From contig JAHEAZ010000018.1 of NCBI GenBank assembly GCA_024642505.1, forward strand, positions 1-38,997: a stretch of DNA of 38,997 nucleotides, read 5' to 3'. The notes beneath the pieces were generated by a model. That model searched no databases. It worked only from the letters and a program-made list of their open reading frames with translations, and was not told the origin of the DNA. Both the position numbers and the translations under genes were made by a program. This DNA comes from Gammaproteobacteria bacterium (GTDB lineage Bacteria > Pseudomonadota > Gammaproteobacteria > Steroidobacterales > Steroidobacteraceae). How positions within the stretch are numbered: position 1 is the stretch's first letter; every line of letters begins with the position of its first letter. Positions 25,314-35,039 of the stretch are shown here, piece by piece.

Positions 25314-26585
25314 TTGAAGTCGGTGCTGACCCGCAGGCCGGTAGTCGCCTGGGCCCTTTACGACTGGGCCAACTCAGCCTTCGCGACCACGGTCATGGCG
25401 GGTTTCTTCCCGGTATTCTTCAAGCAGTACTGGAGCATCGGCGTCGAGGCTTCGGTCAGCACCTTTCGCCTCGGTCTGGCCAACGGCGTTGGCAGCTTCA
25501 TCATCGCGATAGCGGCGCCGCTGCTCGGAGCGATAGCCGACCGTAGCGGTTCGCGGGTGCGGCTGCTCGCCATGGCGACGGTGCTCGGTGCGGCCGCGAC
25601 TGGCGGCCTGTACCTGGTGGAGGCAGGTCACTGGCAGCTTGCAGCCGTGCTCTACGGGCTGGCGTCGATAGGATTCTGGAGCGGCGTGACGTTCTGCGAC
25701 TCGCTGCTGCTCGACGTTGCCGCGAAGGACGAACTGGACCTGGTCTCGGCCTACGGATACGCGCTCGGCTACATTGGTGGCGGCTTGCTGTTCGCCATCA
25801 ATGTCCTGATGACCCTCAGGCCGGAGCTTTTCGGCCTTGCACTGGCAAGCGACGCAGTCCGGCTGTCCTTCGTGACCGTGTCCGGCTGGTGGCTGCTGTT
25901 TTCCGTGCCGGTCCTGCTGTATGTCCGCGAGGCAAGGCCTGCGCAGCCGCTTGGCGTCATCGCGGCCGCCCGCGCCGGCTGGCGCGAATTGGGCACGACG
26001 ATCACGCACGTCCGGGCCTATCGGCCGCTGGTCTGGTTCCTGCTCGCCTACTGGCTCTACATCGACGGCGTCAATACGGTCATCAAGATGGCGGTCGACT
26101 ACGGGTTGTCCCTGGGGTTCCCCCAGGAGAGCCTGATTGCCGCGTTGCTGGTCACACAGTTCGTGGCCTTTCCGGCGGCGCTGGCCTTCGGCTGGCTCGG
26201 TTCGAGAATTGGCGCCGTTAACGGTATTTTCATCGCGCTGGCCGTCTACGCTTGCGCGACCGTCGGTGCCTATCAGATGGACAGCACCTGGGAGTTCTAC
26301 GCCCTCGCTGTGACCATTGGCCTGGTTCAGGGCGGCGTGCAGTCGCTGTCGCGCTCATATTTCGGGGCGCTGGTCCCGGCCGGCAAGCAGGGCGAGTTCT
26401 TCGGTTTTTACAACATGATGGGCAAGTTCGCCGCGGTGCTTGGCCCGATGCTGGTCGGTTTCACCGCCCTGATGACCGGCAGCACCCGCGCGGGAATACT
26501 GTCGGTACTGGTACTTTTCGTCGGGGGCGCCGCGCTGCTGTGGAGGGCACGGCGTATGGAGAACCGGATGCAGGGCGCGTCCTGA
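25314..26585 (+). CDS. Atg22/UMF1-type MFS transporter
   Basis: The 423-residue protein has about 12 membrane helices and the start motif of the Atg22-like (UMF1, vacuole effluxer) branch of the major facilitator superfamily: WALYDWANSAFATTVMAGFFP, in which YDWANSAF is diagnostic; later IADRSGSRVRLL corresponds to the MFS loop 2-3 signature and GGVQSLSRSYFG is shared with this branch. Substrate is unknown; yeast Atg22 exports amino acids from the vacuole. I chose TTG 25314 because AAAGGA lies six bases upstream; an earlier TTG at 25284 would add ten residues with no ribosome site. It is a stand-alone gene converging on mtfA. Confidence 0.88.
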   Translation: MKSVLTRRPVVAWALYDWANSAFATTVMAGFFPVFFKQYWSIGVEASVSTFRLGLANGVGSFIIAIAAPLLGAIADRSGSRVRLLAMATVLGAAATGGLYLVEAGHWQLAAVLYGLASIGFWSGVTFCDSLLLDVAAKDELDLVSAYGYALGYIGGGLLFAINVLMTLRPELFGLALASDAVRLSFVTVSGWWLLFSVPVLLYVREARPAQPLGVIAAARAGWRELGTTITHVRAYRPLVWFLLAYWLYIDGVNTVIKMAVDYGLSLGFPQESLIAALLVTQFVAFPAALAFGWLGSRIGAVNGIFIALAVYACATVGAYQMDSTWEFYALAVTIGLVQGGVQSLSRSYFGALVPAGKQGEFFGFYNMMGKFAAVLGPMLVGFTALMTGSTRAGILSVLVLFVGGAALLWRARRMENRMQGAS

Positions 26586-26628
26586 ACCCGGCCCGTGTTC
26601 CGGTCCAGGCTTCGCCGCCATCGTTGGT

Positions 26629-27495
26629 TCAGTACGCGCCGCTCGTGTTGGGGCTTGCAGCGAGCAATTGTTCCTTCCATGACGCAGGGTCGAGCCGGTA
26701 ATACGAGCTCAACTGGCCATACAGCGCAGGATGGCAGTCGCGCAGCAACTCCGCGGCCTCGAAGAAAACCTCGCTGCACACGGCGAAAAACTCGGCCTCG
26801 TCCTCGGCGGCGTAAGGGTCGAGCAATGTAGCCGCCCCGCGATCGACGGCGGCGCGGAGCACATCGAACTCGTGCTGAAAGATCCCGGCCCAACGCGCGT
26901 GCTCGGCCTTGCTGCGCAGCGCCGGCGTACCGTCCGTGCCACCGGCTTCATGGTCTAGGTAGTGGGCGAACTCGTGGATGACCACGTTGTAGGCTTCGGC
27001 GCCCCCGGCGCGTGCCTCGATGTCTTCCCAGGACAGGATGATGCGACCGAGGTCCCATGCCTGGCCGGACAGGACCTGCTCTTCCTCGGTGACTACGCCG
27101 TGCTCGTCATGCCACTGCTCCGGCACCACAAACTGTCCGGGATAGATCAGGATCGAGCGCAGTTCATCGTAGACGTGCTCGTCGCGCCCCAGGACCAGCA
27201 GGCAAGCCTGGGCGGCTACGGTCAGGCGCATGTGCCGGGTCACCCGCAGCCCCCGGCAACCCACGAATTCCTTCTCCCCGATGAAGACCCGAACCAGGCC
27301 GTCCAGGCGCTTCCGCTGCTGCTCCGGCATTCGGTGATACAGGGGTACCCGGCGGCGCAGGTACATCCGGTCGGCCTCGTCCAGTGGAATCGACCGCTGG
27401 TGCGTACGTCGACGTGAACGCATGGCTGGGTGCACGACGACCCAGGCGATGATTGCCGCGGCGGCGAGCAGGACCAGGATGACGCCGAGATTCAC
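26629..27495 (-). CDS. mtfA: zinc-dependent peptidase, MtfA (M90) family
   Basis: MtfA in E. coli is a cytosolic zinc peptidase that binds the regulator Mlc (DgsA). This 288-residue homologue has the HEFAH zinc motif (H174, E175, H178) in VVIHEFAHYLD and a downstream EDEAEFFAVCSEVFFE region that supplies the third ligand. Unlike E. coli MtfA, it begins with a hydrophobic segment (residues 3-22) followed by RSRRR, so it is probably anchored to the membrane with the catalytic part in the cytoplasm. The start is GTG 27495, overlapping the transglutaminase stop as GTGA. It ends the valS-moxR-DUF58-transglutaminase run. No mlc or ptsG is nearby. Confidence 0.92.
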   Translation of the reverse strand: MNLGVILVLLAAAAIIAWVVVHPAMRSRRRTHQRSIPLDEADRMYLRRRVPLYHRMPEQQRKRLDGLVRVFIGEKEFVGCRGLRVTRHMRLTVAAQACLLVLGRDEHVYDELRSILIYPGQFVVPEQWHDEHGVVTEEEQVLSGQAWDLGRIILSWEDIEARAGGAEAYNVVIHEFAHYLDHEAGGTDGTPALRSKAEHARWAGIFQHEFDVLRAAVDRGAATLLDPYAAEDEAEFFAVCSEVFFEAAELLRDCHPALYGQLSSYYRLDPASWKEQLLAASPNTSGAY

Positions 27496-29444
27496 GGCCG
27501 GAATCGTTTCACCAGAGAGCGTAGCAGGTCGAGGTCGCCTGCCTCTGGCGCCGGGGCGTAGCGCAGCCGAAGGTACAGCTCGGTGATTGCCGCCGCCTGC
27601 CGCTCGAGGTCGGGTCTGAACCCCCTGACTCTTGCCAGGTAATCTCGTGGAGCCTCGTGCGGCGCACGTTCGATGCCGCGACGGGCGAGGCGGGAGGTGA
27701 AGACCCGGTAGTTTCGGGTGGCCGCATCGGTGGGTCTACGACGAAATTCCCAGGCGAGCCATGCTGACAGCACAGCGAACCAAAGTGCCAGCCCAGTGCC
27801 CAGCAGGATGCCGAGATGACGCCAGTCCGGTCTCTCGAAACCGAGTGTCTTGAGGATCTGCTCCTGGCTCTCGTCGGAGTAGCGCACGATCCAGTCATTC
27901 CAGCGTGCGTTGACGTTGTCCCAGACCAGCCGGGCTTGCCAGAGCAGGTCGGAATTCCTGAGCAGTCGACCCGGGACAGGTTCGTCATCTGGCAAGGCGG
28001 CGTCGAGCCCGCGCTCGACCCGCTCAGGTGCGACCGCGGCGGTCGGATCCACCCGGGTCCAGCCGCGCCTCGGCAGCCAGACTTCGGACCAGGCATGCGC
28101 GTGCGACTGACGCACGATCAGGTAGCCGCCAACCGGATTCCAGTCGCCGCCCTGGTAGCCACCGACCACGCGCGCCGGGATGCCGGCTGCCCGCATGAGC
28201 ATAGTGAACGAAGAGGCAAAATGACCGCAGAATCCGCGTTGCGTGTTGAAGAGAAAATCGTCGACCGAATCGCGTTCGAGCCGCGGCGGTGTCAAGGTGT
28301 AGTAGAACTCCTGCTCACGGAACATGGCCAGCACATTTTCGATATAGGACTCGTCGTCTGGCGCGGCGCGACGCATGCTGGCGGCCAGTTCGCGGGCTCG
28401 CGGGTTGCGGTCCGGTGGCAACTGCAGGTTGCGGTTACGCAGGGCGGCGCCGAGGTCGATACCGGCCCGAAATACAGGGTAGGACCTGGCGCGGTACTGA
28501 ATCACTGCGTTGATTGGATTGCGTGTCCATAGTTGGTAGTCCCAGCCCTGCTGCGCCATCTCTTTCGGCCACTCCTGCACCATGTCGAGCGCGAACAGCA
28601 TCCGCTGACGGGTCGGCTCCAGGGTCACCGTGTACGAGACTGGATTGCCTCGGAATTCAACCGCCGGCATGAAATAGCTCTGGGCCCTGGCGCGTGACCA
28701 GGTGAAGCCGTCAAACTCGGTCATCACCGGGCCCCGCCAGTAGCGCTGCAGAGGCGGCGGCACGGCCCCGTCGAAGCGGACGCGGAACGCCACGGTGTCG
28801 CTGATCGACAGTTCAGAGATGTCGCCTGGCGACATCTCCTCATTCAGTCCGGTTGCTGCCTGTTCGCGGCTGGGAGCGCCCCAGAAGTGGCCGGCTATCC
28901 TGGGAAAGAACAGGAACAGGATCAGCGTAATCGGCAGTGCCTTGAGCAACATGGCACCGGTGGTTCTAAACGGCCTGAGCGGCTGGTCGTCGGTGCCGGC
29001 ACGTGCCACGTTGAGCAGCGAGGCGGACAGCAACCAGACGGCCGGAAGGACCCAGGCCGCTGCCACCATGTCCTGCCCGTACAGCAAGGTGGACAGGCAC
29101 AAGAACCAGCCAATGAAAACCAGGACCACGTGATCCCGCGGGCGACGAGTCTCCAGTAGCTTGAGCGCTGCCATGAGCGCCAGCAGCGCGGTTCCCGCAT
29201 CGAGACCGGTCAGCGCATGGTAGCTGACGGCAATGGCGGCGGTCGCCGCAAGCGCCACCACGCTTCGCAGCAAACGGCCCGGCAGCGCCCAGCCACGGTG
29301 CTCGGCGAGCAGCCGCCAGGCGCAGACCGTCAGCGCGAGCAGCGTAATCCACGGTCGAAGGTGAACGGTATGCGGCGCCACGGCCAGCACCAGGCCGCCG
29401 ATAGTCCAGCTCAGCCGCCGCATCCCGTCGCGTGGTTCACGCAT
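27492..29444 (-). CDS. tgpA: membrane transglutaminase-like protein, TgpA family
   Basis: The 650-residue protein has about six N-terminal membrane helices (DUF3488, residues 10-180), a periplasmic transglutaminase-like domain and, after one more helix (about 540-565), a cytoplasmic DUF4129 tail. The triad is intact: C406 in RGFCGHFASSF, H450 in SHAHAWSEVW and D466 in VDPTAA, close to Cys404-His448-Asp464 of Pseudomonas TgpA, an essential protein with proposed peptidoglycan-linked activity. I chose ATG 29444 (MREPRDG); the frame runs further but within the DUF58 gene. It overlaps DUF58 by 8 bp and mtfA by 4 bp. The substrate is not known. Confidence 0.93.
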   Translation of the reverse strand: MREPRDGMRRLSWTIGGLVLAVAPHTVHLRPWITLLALTVCAWRLLAEHRGWALPGRLLRSVVALAATAAIAVSYHALTGLDAGTALLALMAALKLLETRRPRDHVVLVFIGWFLCLSTLLYGQDMVAAAWVLPAVWLLSASLLNVARAGTDDQPLRPFRTTGAMLLKALPITLILFLFFPRIAGHFWGAPSREQAATGLNEEMSPGDISELSISDTVAFRVRFDGAVPPPLQRYWRGPVMTEFDGFTWSRARAQSYFMPAVEFRGNPVSYTVTLEPTRQRMLFALDMVQEWPKEMAQQGWDYQLWTRNPINAVIQYRARSYPVFRAGIDLGAALRNRNLQLPPDRNPRARELAASMRRAAPDDESYIENVLAMFREQEFYYTLTPPRLERDSVDDFLFNTQRGFCGHFASSFTMLMRAAGIPARVVGGYQGGDWNPVGGYLIVRQSHAHAWSEVWLPRRGWTRVDPTAAVAPERVERGLDAALPDDEPVPGRLLRNSDLLWQARLVWDNVNARWNDWIVRYSDESQEQILKTLGFERPDWRHLGILLGTGLALWFAVLSAWLAWEFRRRPTDAATRNYRVFTSRLARRGIERAPHEAPRDYLARVRGFRPDLERQAAAITELYLRLRYAPAPEAGDLDLLRSLVKRFRP

Positions 29445-30408
29445 CGGCGCTTTCCGGCGCGTGGAACTCGGCCAGGGCGGCCAGGCAGCGGCGACGCTGC
29501 GACTCACCGGGCTCGGGCGCGAATTCGACTCCGGGCAGGCGCAACCCAAATGCCTCGCCGCGGTCCTGCGCATCGACGATCCACCGTGCCAGGACACTGA
29601 TTCGCGCTTCAAGGTCAGCGCCGGGCGCGTGATCCAGATCGAACATCATGGCGGGAGCGGCCGTTCCGGAAAACTCCTTGACCAGCAGTTCGCCACCCCG
29701 CGCATGCGCTTTCCAGGCGATGCGCTTTGGCGAATCGCCGGGGTGATAGTCCTTGAGGCCCGCGAAGTCCTCGTCGCCATGGCGCTCGCCGCCGGCTCCC
29801 TCGACCCCTGGCGCGCGCGGCGGCGGTGGTGCGCTTGCTGCGGGCTTTGGGTAGACCAGGCAATCGGTGTCAGGGTGCAGGACTGCCCAGGCCCGGAACA
29901 GTCCAAACGGATAGCGCGTCGCGATCTCCCAACGGGTCAAGCGGACGCGTCCGCGTCGGCTGGTCGGTATCCCGAGTCGCACCAGCGCGTCTGCCACGGG
30001 CGCGACGGTCGTGACTGTGCGGCGGCCGGTCCCGTTCGCCACCTCGATGTCGATCCGCGCTGCCTGGCTGGGGTTCGTGAGGCTCAGCCGAAAACCTGCA
30101 TTCTGCCCGGCAAAGGGTGGCTCGGTGCCGGCCCCCGCGATGGCCAGCTCGACCAGATTGCGGTGGCAGGCATGCATTGCTACCAGGCCAAGCGCGGTCA
30201 GCAGGAAGGTCAGCGCCAGTCCGAGGTTGTTGGCGTAGTTGAGTGAGCCGAGCAGCATCGAAAACAACATCACGCCGAAGGCAATGCCGAGGCCCGTGGG
30301 CAGGATGTAGATCCTGCCCCTGTGGAGACGGACCGTGCCGCGATCCGGCCCCTGGCGCCGGCGGATCCAGTTGCGGCCCCAGTTGCGGATGATTGCGGCA
30401 GGTCTCAT
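29437..30408 (-). CDS. DUF58 membrane protein, MoxR partner
   Basis: The 323-residue protein has two N-terminal membrane helices (IYILPTGLGIAFGVMLFSML and a second around residues 60-80) and the DUF58 signature DEDFAGLKDYHPGDSPKRIA followed by WKAHARGGELLVKEF. DUF58 proteins resemble von Willebrand A-type domains in fold and are regular partners of MoxR AAA+ ATPases and of TgpA-type transglutaminases, as here. The molecular role is unproven; a chaperone-adaptor role at the membrane is a common suggestion. It follows moxR by 42 bp and overlaps the transglutaminase gene. Confidence 0.92.
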   Translation of the reverse strand: MRPAAIIRNWGRNWIRRRQGPDRGTVRLHRGRIYILPTGLGIAFGVMLFSMLLGSLNYANNLGLALTFLLTALGLVAMHACHRNLVELAIAGAGTEPPFAGQNAGFRLSLTNPSQAARIDIEVANGTGRRTVTTVAPVADALVRLGIPTSRRGRVRLTRWEIATRYPFGLFRAWAVLHPDTDCLVYPKPAASAPPPPRAPGVEGAGGERHGDEDFAGLKDYHPGDSPKRIAWKAHARGGELLVKEFSGTAAPAMMFDLDHAPGADLEARISVLARWIVDAQDRGEAFGLRLPGVEFAPEPGESQRRRCLAALAEFHAPESADA

Positions 30409-30450
30409 GCATCCTCGCCGTACTTCGCGGCCGTGACGAGCAACCGTCGA

Positions 30451-31398
30451 TCAGGGAATCGGTACTGCTTCCACCAGTGCCCGCGCCATTTCGACCGGCC
30501 CGCGCCGGTCCGCCGCGTCACGCGGCCGCAGGCGATGACCCACGACGGCTGGCAGGACACTTTGCAGGTCTTCCGGCAGCACGCCCGCATTGCCGTGCAG
30601 GAACGCCCATGCCTGCGCTGCGCGCAACAGCGATATGGCAGCACGGGTAGACAGACCGGCGAGGAACTGGCTGCCGTCACGCGAGGCCCGCACGACGGCC
30701 TGCACGTAGTCCAGTAGTGCGTCGCTGGCATGCAACTCCGGGATCCGCTGCTGCAGCGCGAGGATCATCTCGGGATCCAGCACGGCGGGCAGCGTGGCCA
30801 GCAGGTCGCGGCGGTCACGGCCGCGCATCAGCGCGCGTTCGTGGGTAGCAGCCGGATAGCCGAGTTCGATGCGCATCAGGAATCGGTCGAGTTGCGACTC
30901 TGGCAGTGGAAAGGTTCCAACCTGATAAGACGGATTCTGCGTCGCTACGACGAAGAATGGGTCAGGGAGCGGATGCGAGACACCGTCCACGGTTACCTGG
31001 CGCTCTTCCATGGCCTCGAGCAGCGCGCTTTGCGCCTTTGGCGTTGCGCGGTTGACCTCATCGGCGAGCACCAGCTGGGCGAAAACCGGACCGCGGTGAA
31101 ACTGGAATGAGCCGCTGCCACGGTCGTAGACCGACACACCAATGACGTCCGCCGGCAACAGGTCGCTGGTGAACTGGACGCGCTGGTAGGTCAGGCCCAG
31201 CACGCGCGCCAGTGCGTGCGCCAGGGTAGTCTTGCCGACGCCGGGAATGTCCTCGATCAACAGGTGTCCACGGGCGAGCAGGCAGGCGACGCTGAGTCGG
31301 ATCTCGCGATCCTTGCCGAGCACCACCTGGTTCAACTGGGCGATGGCGGCTGAGAGCGATTCACGCTGCGGGTCGGTACTGTCACGGAAGGCGTTCAT
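30451..31398 (-). CDS. MoxR family AAA+ ATPase
   Basis: The 315-residue ATPase has Walker A PGVGKTT (52-58), Walker [11 protein letters not shown], the sensor 1 region [20 protein letters not shown], and the arginine-finger/lid region [16 protein letters not shown]. MoxR proteins act as chaperone-like remodelers for metal- or VWA-type client proteins. Here the client is probably the DUF58 protein encoded next. Its ATG overlaps the valS stop as ATGA, so its translation depends on ribosomes finishing ValRS, an unusual tie between a tRNA synthetase and this module. Confidence 0.94.
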   Translation of the reverse strand: MNAFRDSTDPQRESLSAAIAQLNQVVLGKDREIRLSVACLLARGHLLIEDIPGVGKTTLAHALARVLGLTYQRVQFTSDLLPADVIGVSVYDRGSGSFQFHRGPVFAQLVLADEVNRATPKAQSALLEAMEERQVTVDGVSHPLPDPFFVVATQNPSYQVGTFPLPESQLDRFLMRIELGYPAATHERALMRGRDRRDLLATLPAVLDPEMILALQQRIPELHASDALLDYVQAVVRASRDGSQFLAGLSTRAAISLLRAAQAWAFLHGNAGVLPEDLQSVLPAVVGHRLRPRDAADRRGPVEMARALVEAVPIP

Positions 31399-34154
31399 CC
31401 CAGCGAGGCTACCCGCTCGAGCTGCGCGTCGAGTTGCTCCAGTTCACGCTTGAAGTCGGTAACCCGGTTACGCTCCTGCTCGACTACCTCTGCCGGGGCG
31501 TTGCCGACGAAACGGGCGTTGCCCAGCTTGCCCTCGGCGCGAGCCAGCTCCTGGATCACCTTGTCACGCCGCTTCGCCAGGCGCGCAAGCTCTGCATCGA
31601 CGTCGATCAGCCCGGCCATGGGGACCAGGATCTTCATGTCGCCCAGTAGCGCCGCGGCCGATTGTGGCGGCGTTTCGCCAGGAGCGAGCGGCCGGGCCGT
31701 TCCGACATTGGCCAGCCGGTCGATGAAGCGCGCGTTGGCGCCGTAGCGCCCGATATCGGTGGCCGAGGCATCCTGCAACAGCACGTCGAAGCGCACCGAG
31801 GGGGCGATGTCCATTTCGCCGCGGATCTGGCGGATGCCGAGGATGAAGCCCATCGTCCAGCTCATTGCAGCCTCGACCCCCGCGTCAACCCCCTGTTCCG
31901 ACGGCATCGGGAAGGGCTCGCGCATGATCGTCGCGCCGTGGCGGCCAGCGCGCGCAACGACGCGCTGCCAGATCTCCTCGGTAATGAAGGGCATCAGCGG
32001 GTGCAGCAGCCTGAGCAAGGTCTCGAGTGTGCTGGCCAGTGTTCTTCTGGTTCCGCGTCGCTGGGCCGGCGTCGCGGTTTCCGACTGGAGGACCGCCTTT
32101 GACAGCTCGAGATACCAGTCGCAGAACTCGTACCAGGTGAACTCATAGGCTGCCTGGGCGGCCAGATCCAGACGATAGTCGCGGAACCCGGCGTGAACGG
32201 CACCGACGGCGGCATCCAAGCGCGAGAGTATCCAGCGGTCTGCCAGCGAGAGTTCGCCGGGGCCCGCGCCGTCGTCCTCCGCAGTCGCCAGCAGAACATA
32301 GCGCGAGGCATTCCATAGCTTGTTGCAGAAGTTGCGGTAGCCTTCTACCCGGCCCAGGTCGAAGCGCAGGTCGCGCGACTGCGTTGCCAGCGACGCAAAG
32401 GTGAAGCGCAAGGCATCGGTGCCGAAGGCGGCGATGCCTTGCGGAAACTGCCTGCGCGTCGACTTCTCGATCGCGGGCGCAAGCTGCGGCTGCATCAGCC
32501 CCGAGGTGCGCTTCGCAACCAGCGATTCGAGGTCGATGCCGTCGACGATGTCGAGCGGATCCAGCACGTTCCCCTTCGACTTCGACATCTTCTGGCCTTC
32601 ATGGTCGCGGATCAGGCCATGGATGTAGACCTCGCGGAATGGCACCTCGCCGGTGAACTTGAGGCCCATCATGATCATCCGCGCAACCCAGAAGAAGATG
32701 ATGTCGAACCCGGTGACCAGCACCGAGGTAGGGTAGTACCTGCCGAGGTCGACTGTACCTTCCGGCCAGCCCAGCGTTGAGAACGGCCACAGTGCAGACG
32801 AGAACCAGGTATCGAGCACGTCCTCGTCCTGCGTCAGCGTCACATCCGTTCCCAGTCGGTGCTGGTCCCGCACCTCCTGTTCGCTTCGCCCCACGTAAAC
32901 CGCCCCCGCAGCGTCGTACCAGGCGGGAATGCGATGCCCCCACCACAGCTGGCGGCTGATGCACCAGTCCTTGATGTTGCGCATCCACTCGTAGTAGGTA
33001 CGGTCCCAGTTGCCGGGAACGAAGCGGATGCGGCCCTGCTCAACGGCCTCGATCGCAGGCTTGGCAAGCGGCCCGATACTCACGTACCACTGGTCGGTCA
33101 GCCAGGGCTCGAGCACGGTGCCGCTGCGATCGCCCCGCGGCACCATCAGCTTGTGCGGCTCGATCCTCTCCAGCTTGCCAGCCGTTTCGAGGTCGGCGAC
33201 CACGCGTTTGCGGGCCTCGAATCGGTCCAGGCCGCGGTACGGTGCGGGCACTTCCGCGGTGAGCGTGGCGTCGGCCTCAAGAATGTTCATGAGGTCCAGT
33301 CCGTGGCGTTGACCGATTTCGTAATCGTTAAAATCGTGCGCCGGCGTGATCTTTACGCACCCGGAGCCGAAGGCCGGGTCAACGTAGGCATCTGCAATGA
33401 TCGGGATTTCGCGCTCGGTCAAGGGCAGGCGGATCATCCTGCCGATCAGCTGGCGATAGCGGTCGTCATCCGGGTGCACCGCGACGGCGGTGTCGCCGAG
33501 CATGGTTTCCGGGCGTGTCGTGGCCACCGTGAGGTATCCGCTTCCGTCGGCGAGCGGGTAGCGCAAGTGCCAGAGGCTGCCCTGTTCTTCCTGCGAGATG
33601 ACCTCGAGGTCGGATAGCGCGGTCTTGAGCACCGGGTCCCAGTTGACCAGTCGCTTGCCGCGATAGATCAGTCCCTCGTCGTAAAGGCGGACGAAAGCCT
33701 CAAGCACGGCTGACGAAAGACCCTCGTCCATCGTGAACCGGTCGCGGCTCCAGTCGACCGAGGCGCCGAGCCGCCTGAGCTGGCGGGAGATCGTCCCGCC
33801 GGACTGTTCCTTCCACCGCCAGACCCGCTCGACGAACTTCTCGCGGCCCAGCTCGCGGCGAGTGAGGCCCTCCGCATTCAGCTGACGCTCGACGACCATC
33901 TGCGTAGCGATGCCGGCATGATCGGTGCCGGGCTGCCAGAGGGCATCCTCGCCGAGCATGCGGTGGTAGCGGACCAGGGCGTCCATCACGGTGTCCTGGA
34001 ACGCATGTCCCATGTGCAGGGTGCCGGTGACGTTGGGTGGCGGTATGACGATGCAATACGCCGGGCCCCGACCCGTCGTAGCAAAGCAACCGCTCTGTTC
34101 CCAGGAGGCGTAGATGCGCTGCTCAATGTCCTGCGGCGAGTAGGTCTTTTCCAT
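31395..34154 (-). CDS. valS: valyl-tRNA synthetase
   Basis: ValRS charges tRNA with valine and edits threonine. The 919-residue class I enzyme has HMGH at 47-50 in [13 protein letters not shown], a CP1 editing domain in which [17 protein letters not shown] is diagnostic, the KMSKSKGN loop ([16 protein letters not shown]), an anticodon-binding domain and the C-terminal coiled-coil arm ([19 protein letters not shown] onward) that clasps tRNA. ATG 34154 fits family starts; a TTG at 34193 would add 13 poor residues. There is no clear Shine-Dalgarno; an 8-bp inverted repeat lies 13 bases upstream. It is separated from the small gene after holC by 119 bp and is coupled to moxR. Confidence 0.97.
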   Translation of the reverse strand: MEKTYSPQDIEQRIYASWEQSGCFATTGRGPAYCIVIPPPNVTGTLHMGHAFQDTVMDALVRYHRMLGEDALWQPGTDHAGIATQMVVERQLNAEGLTRRELGREKFVERVWRWKEQSGGTISRQLRRLGASVDWSRDRFTMDEGLSSAVLEAFVRLYDEGLIYRGKRLVNWDPVLKTALSDLEVISQEEQGSLWHLRYPLADGSGYLTVATTRPETMLGDTAVAVHPDDDRYRQLIGRMIRLPLTEREIPIIADAYVDPAFGSGCVKITPAHDFNDYEIGQRHGLDLMNILEADATLTAEVPAPYRGLDRFEARKRVVADLETAGKLERIEPHKLMVPRGDRSGTVLEPWLTDQWYVSIGPLAKPAIEAVEQGRIRFVPGNWDRTYYEWMRNIKDWCISRQLWWGHRIPAWYDAAGAVYVGRSEQEVRDQHRLGTDVTLTQDEDVLDTWFSSALWPFSTLGWPEGTVDLGRYYPTSVLVTGFDIIFFWVARMIMMGLKFTGEVPFREVYIHGLIRDHEGQKMSKSKGNVLDPLDIVDGIDLESLVAKRTSGLMQPQLAPAIEKSTRRQFPQGIAAFGTDALRFTFASLATQSRDLRFDLGRVEGYRNFCNKLWNASRYVLLATAEDDGAGPGELSLADRWILSRLDAAVGAVHAGFRDYRLDLAAQAAYEFTWYEFCDWYLELSKAVLQSETATPAQRRGTRRTLASTLETLLRLLHPLMPFITEEIWQRVVARAGRHGATIMREPFPMPSEQGVDAGVEAAMSWTMGFILGIRQIRGEMDIAPSVRFDVLLQDASATDIGRYGANARFIDRLANVGTARPLAPGETPPQSAAALLGDMKILVPMAGLIDVDAELARLAKRRDKVIQELARAEGKLGNARFVGNAPAEVVEQERNRVTDFKRELEQLDAQLERVASLG

Positions 34155-34167
34155 TCGGGGCGTGGGG

Positions 34168-34187
34168 ACTGCTGGCAAACCAGCAGT
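34168..34187. repeat. perfect 8-bp inverted repeat just upstream of valS
   Basis: ACTGCTGG and CCAGCAGT are perfect arms around a CAAA loop, ending 13 bases before the valS ATG. The minus-strand sequence TATACT (34190-34185), a possible -10, overlaps the repeat. It can be an operator or, if transcription starts farther up, a leader hairpin next to the start codon. Confidence 0.6.
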
Positions 34188-34273
34188 ATACAAGAGCCGT
34201 GGCGGGTCTCCGCGCTACCGGCCGGCGGTCGCGACCTGCGCCGCAGCGCCGGTGCGACGTCCACGCTCCTGCT

Positions 34274-34597
34274 TCAGTCGTCGCCCGGGTTGAGATGCTC
34301 GCGCAGGGCGTTCGCCACAATTTCTGGCAGCGTGGAACGCAGGCGGTCCAGCACGCGCTCGAACAGCACACCCTCCATCTCGCGGGCGGCATTGTGAAGC
34401 AGTTCATCGGTCAGGTTTAGCGTGCGGCCGAGCAGGTCGGCCTGCAGCGCGGCGAGTTCTTCCACGGAGTGAATACCGGTCTGCTCTGCCGACTCCTCGG
34501 GGGCTACTTGGTGGACGCCGGTGGATCCATTGGAGGCCCGCAATTCCACCACGTCAGTCAGGATCGGAATCGAATCGTCAGCTGGCACGGTCATCAT
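34274..34597 (-). CDS. small acidic protein encoded between holC and valS
   Basis: The 107-residue protein starts MMTVPADDSIPILTDVVEL. The IPILTDVV motif near the start recurs in short proteins encoded between holC and valS in Beta- and Gammaproteobacteria (DUF2486-like), a resemblance I note from memory with moderate confidence. The middle is low in complexity and acidic; the C-terminal 50 residues form an amphipathic helix (LLHNAAREMEGVLFERVLDR, then LRSTLPEIVANALREHL). Function is unknown. Its ATG 34597 overlaps the holC stop in ATGATGA, so a second ATG at 34594 is equally usable. It may interact with polymerase III chi or simply share its regulation. Confidence 0.78.
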   Translation of the reverse strand: MMTVPADDSIPILTDVVELRASNGSTGVHQVAPEESAEQTGIHSVEELAALQADLLGRTLNLTDELLHNAAREMEGVLFERVLDRLRSTLPEIVANALREHLNPGDD

Positions 34598-35034
34598 GCC
34601 GCTCCCATGTTGTGGGTTTCCGGCTCGCGGCCATTCTCGCGGTAGTGGCGAAACCGTTCGCGCCCCGCCCGGCGGCACTCCTCGCTGGCATCGAGTATCT
34701 CGGCAATACGCTCGCAGCGCCCGTACCAGTCCGGCACGTCGTCCCGAAGGTTGACCAGCACGTCCGGCAGGCGTCCTGGCTTGCCGTCGCAGCAGATTGA
34801 CACTGGCGCCGCGTCCCCGGACCCGGGCGGGACCAACTCGTGCGGAACGAAGCTCTGGTCACTGAATCGCCACAGCAGTTCGTCGAGTTCGCGCGCGGCG
34901 TCCGGCGACGCGCAGCGCACCACGACACGGTGCTCACCGAGGTAGGCTTTCTCGACCAGCCGGCAGGCGAACCGGAGCCGCGCCTCGTTGCCCGCTTCCG
35001 GCAGGACATAGAACGTGACCCGCGGTTCGGCCAT
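34594..35034 (-). CDS. holC: DNA polymerase III subunit chi
   Basis: Chi links the clamp loader to single-strand DNA-binding protein at the replication fork. The 146-residue protein begins MAEPRVTFYVLPEAGNEARL and has the HolC pattern CRLVEKAYLGEHRVVVRC, ELDELLWRFSDQSFVPHEL and the PVSICCDGKPGRLPDVLVNL region. ATG 35034 is the family start; the open frame continues upstream into pepA but without support. It lies 5 bp after pepA. The order pepA-holC-valS is classical in Gammaproteobacteria. Confidence 0.94.
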   Translation of the reverse strand: MAEPRVTFYVLPEAGNEARLRFACRLVEKAYLGEHRVVVRCASPDAARELDELLWRFSDQSFVPHELVPPGSGDAAPVSICCDGKPGRLPDVLVNLRDDVPDWYGRCERIAEILDASEECRRAGRERFRHYRENGREPETHNMGAA

Positions 35035-35039
35035 GGCTG

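Noticed and set aside
34155-34193. T-box or peptide-leader attenuator for valS
   Set aside because: No T-box sequence, no valine-rich leader peptide and no terminator hairpin with T-run; only the inverted repeat remains.
34227-34236. Palindrome GGTCGCGACC in the valS upstream gap
   Set aside because: Ten-base GC palindromes are frequent by chance here and this one is not aligned with a promoter or gene end.
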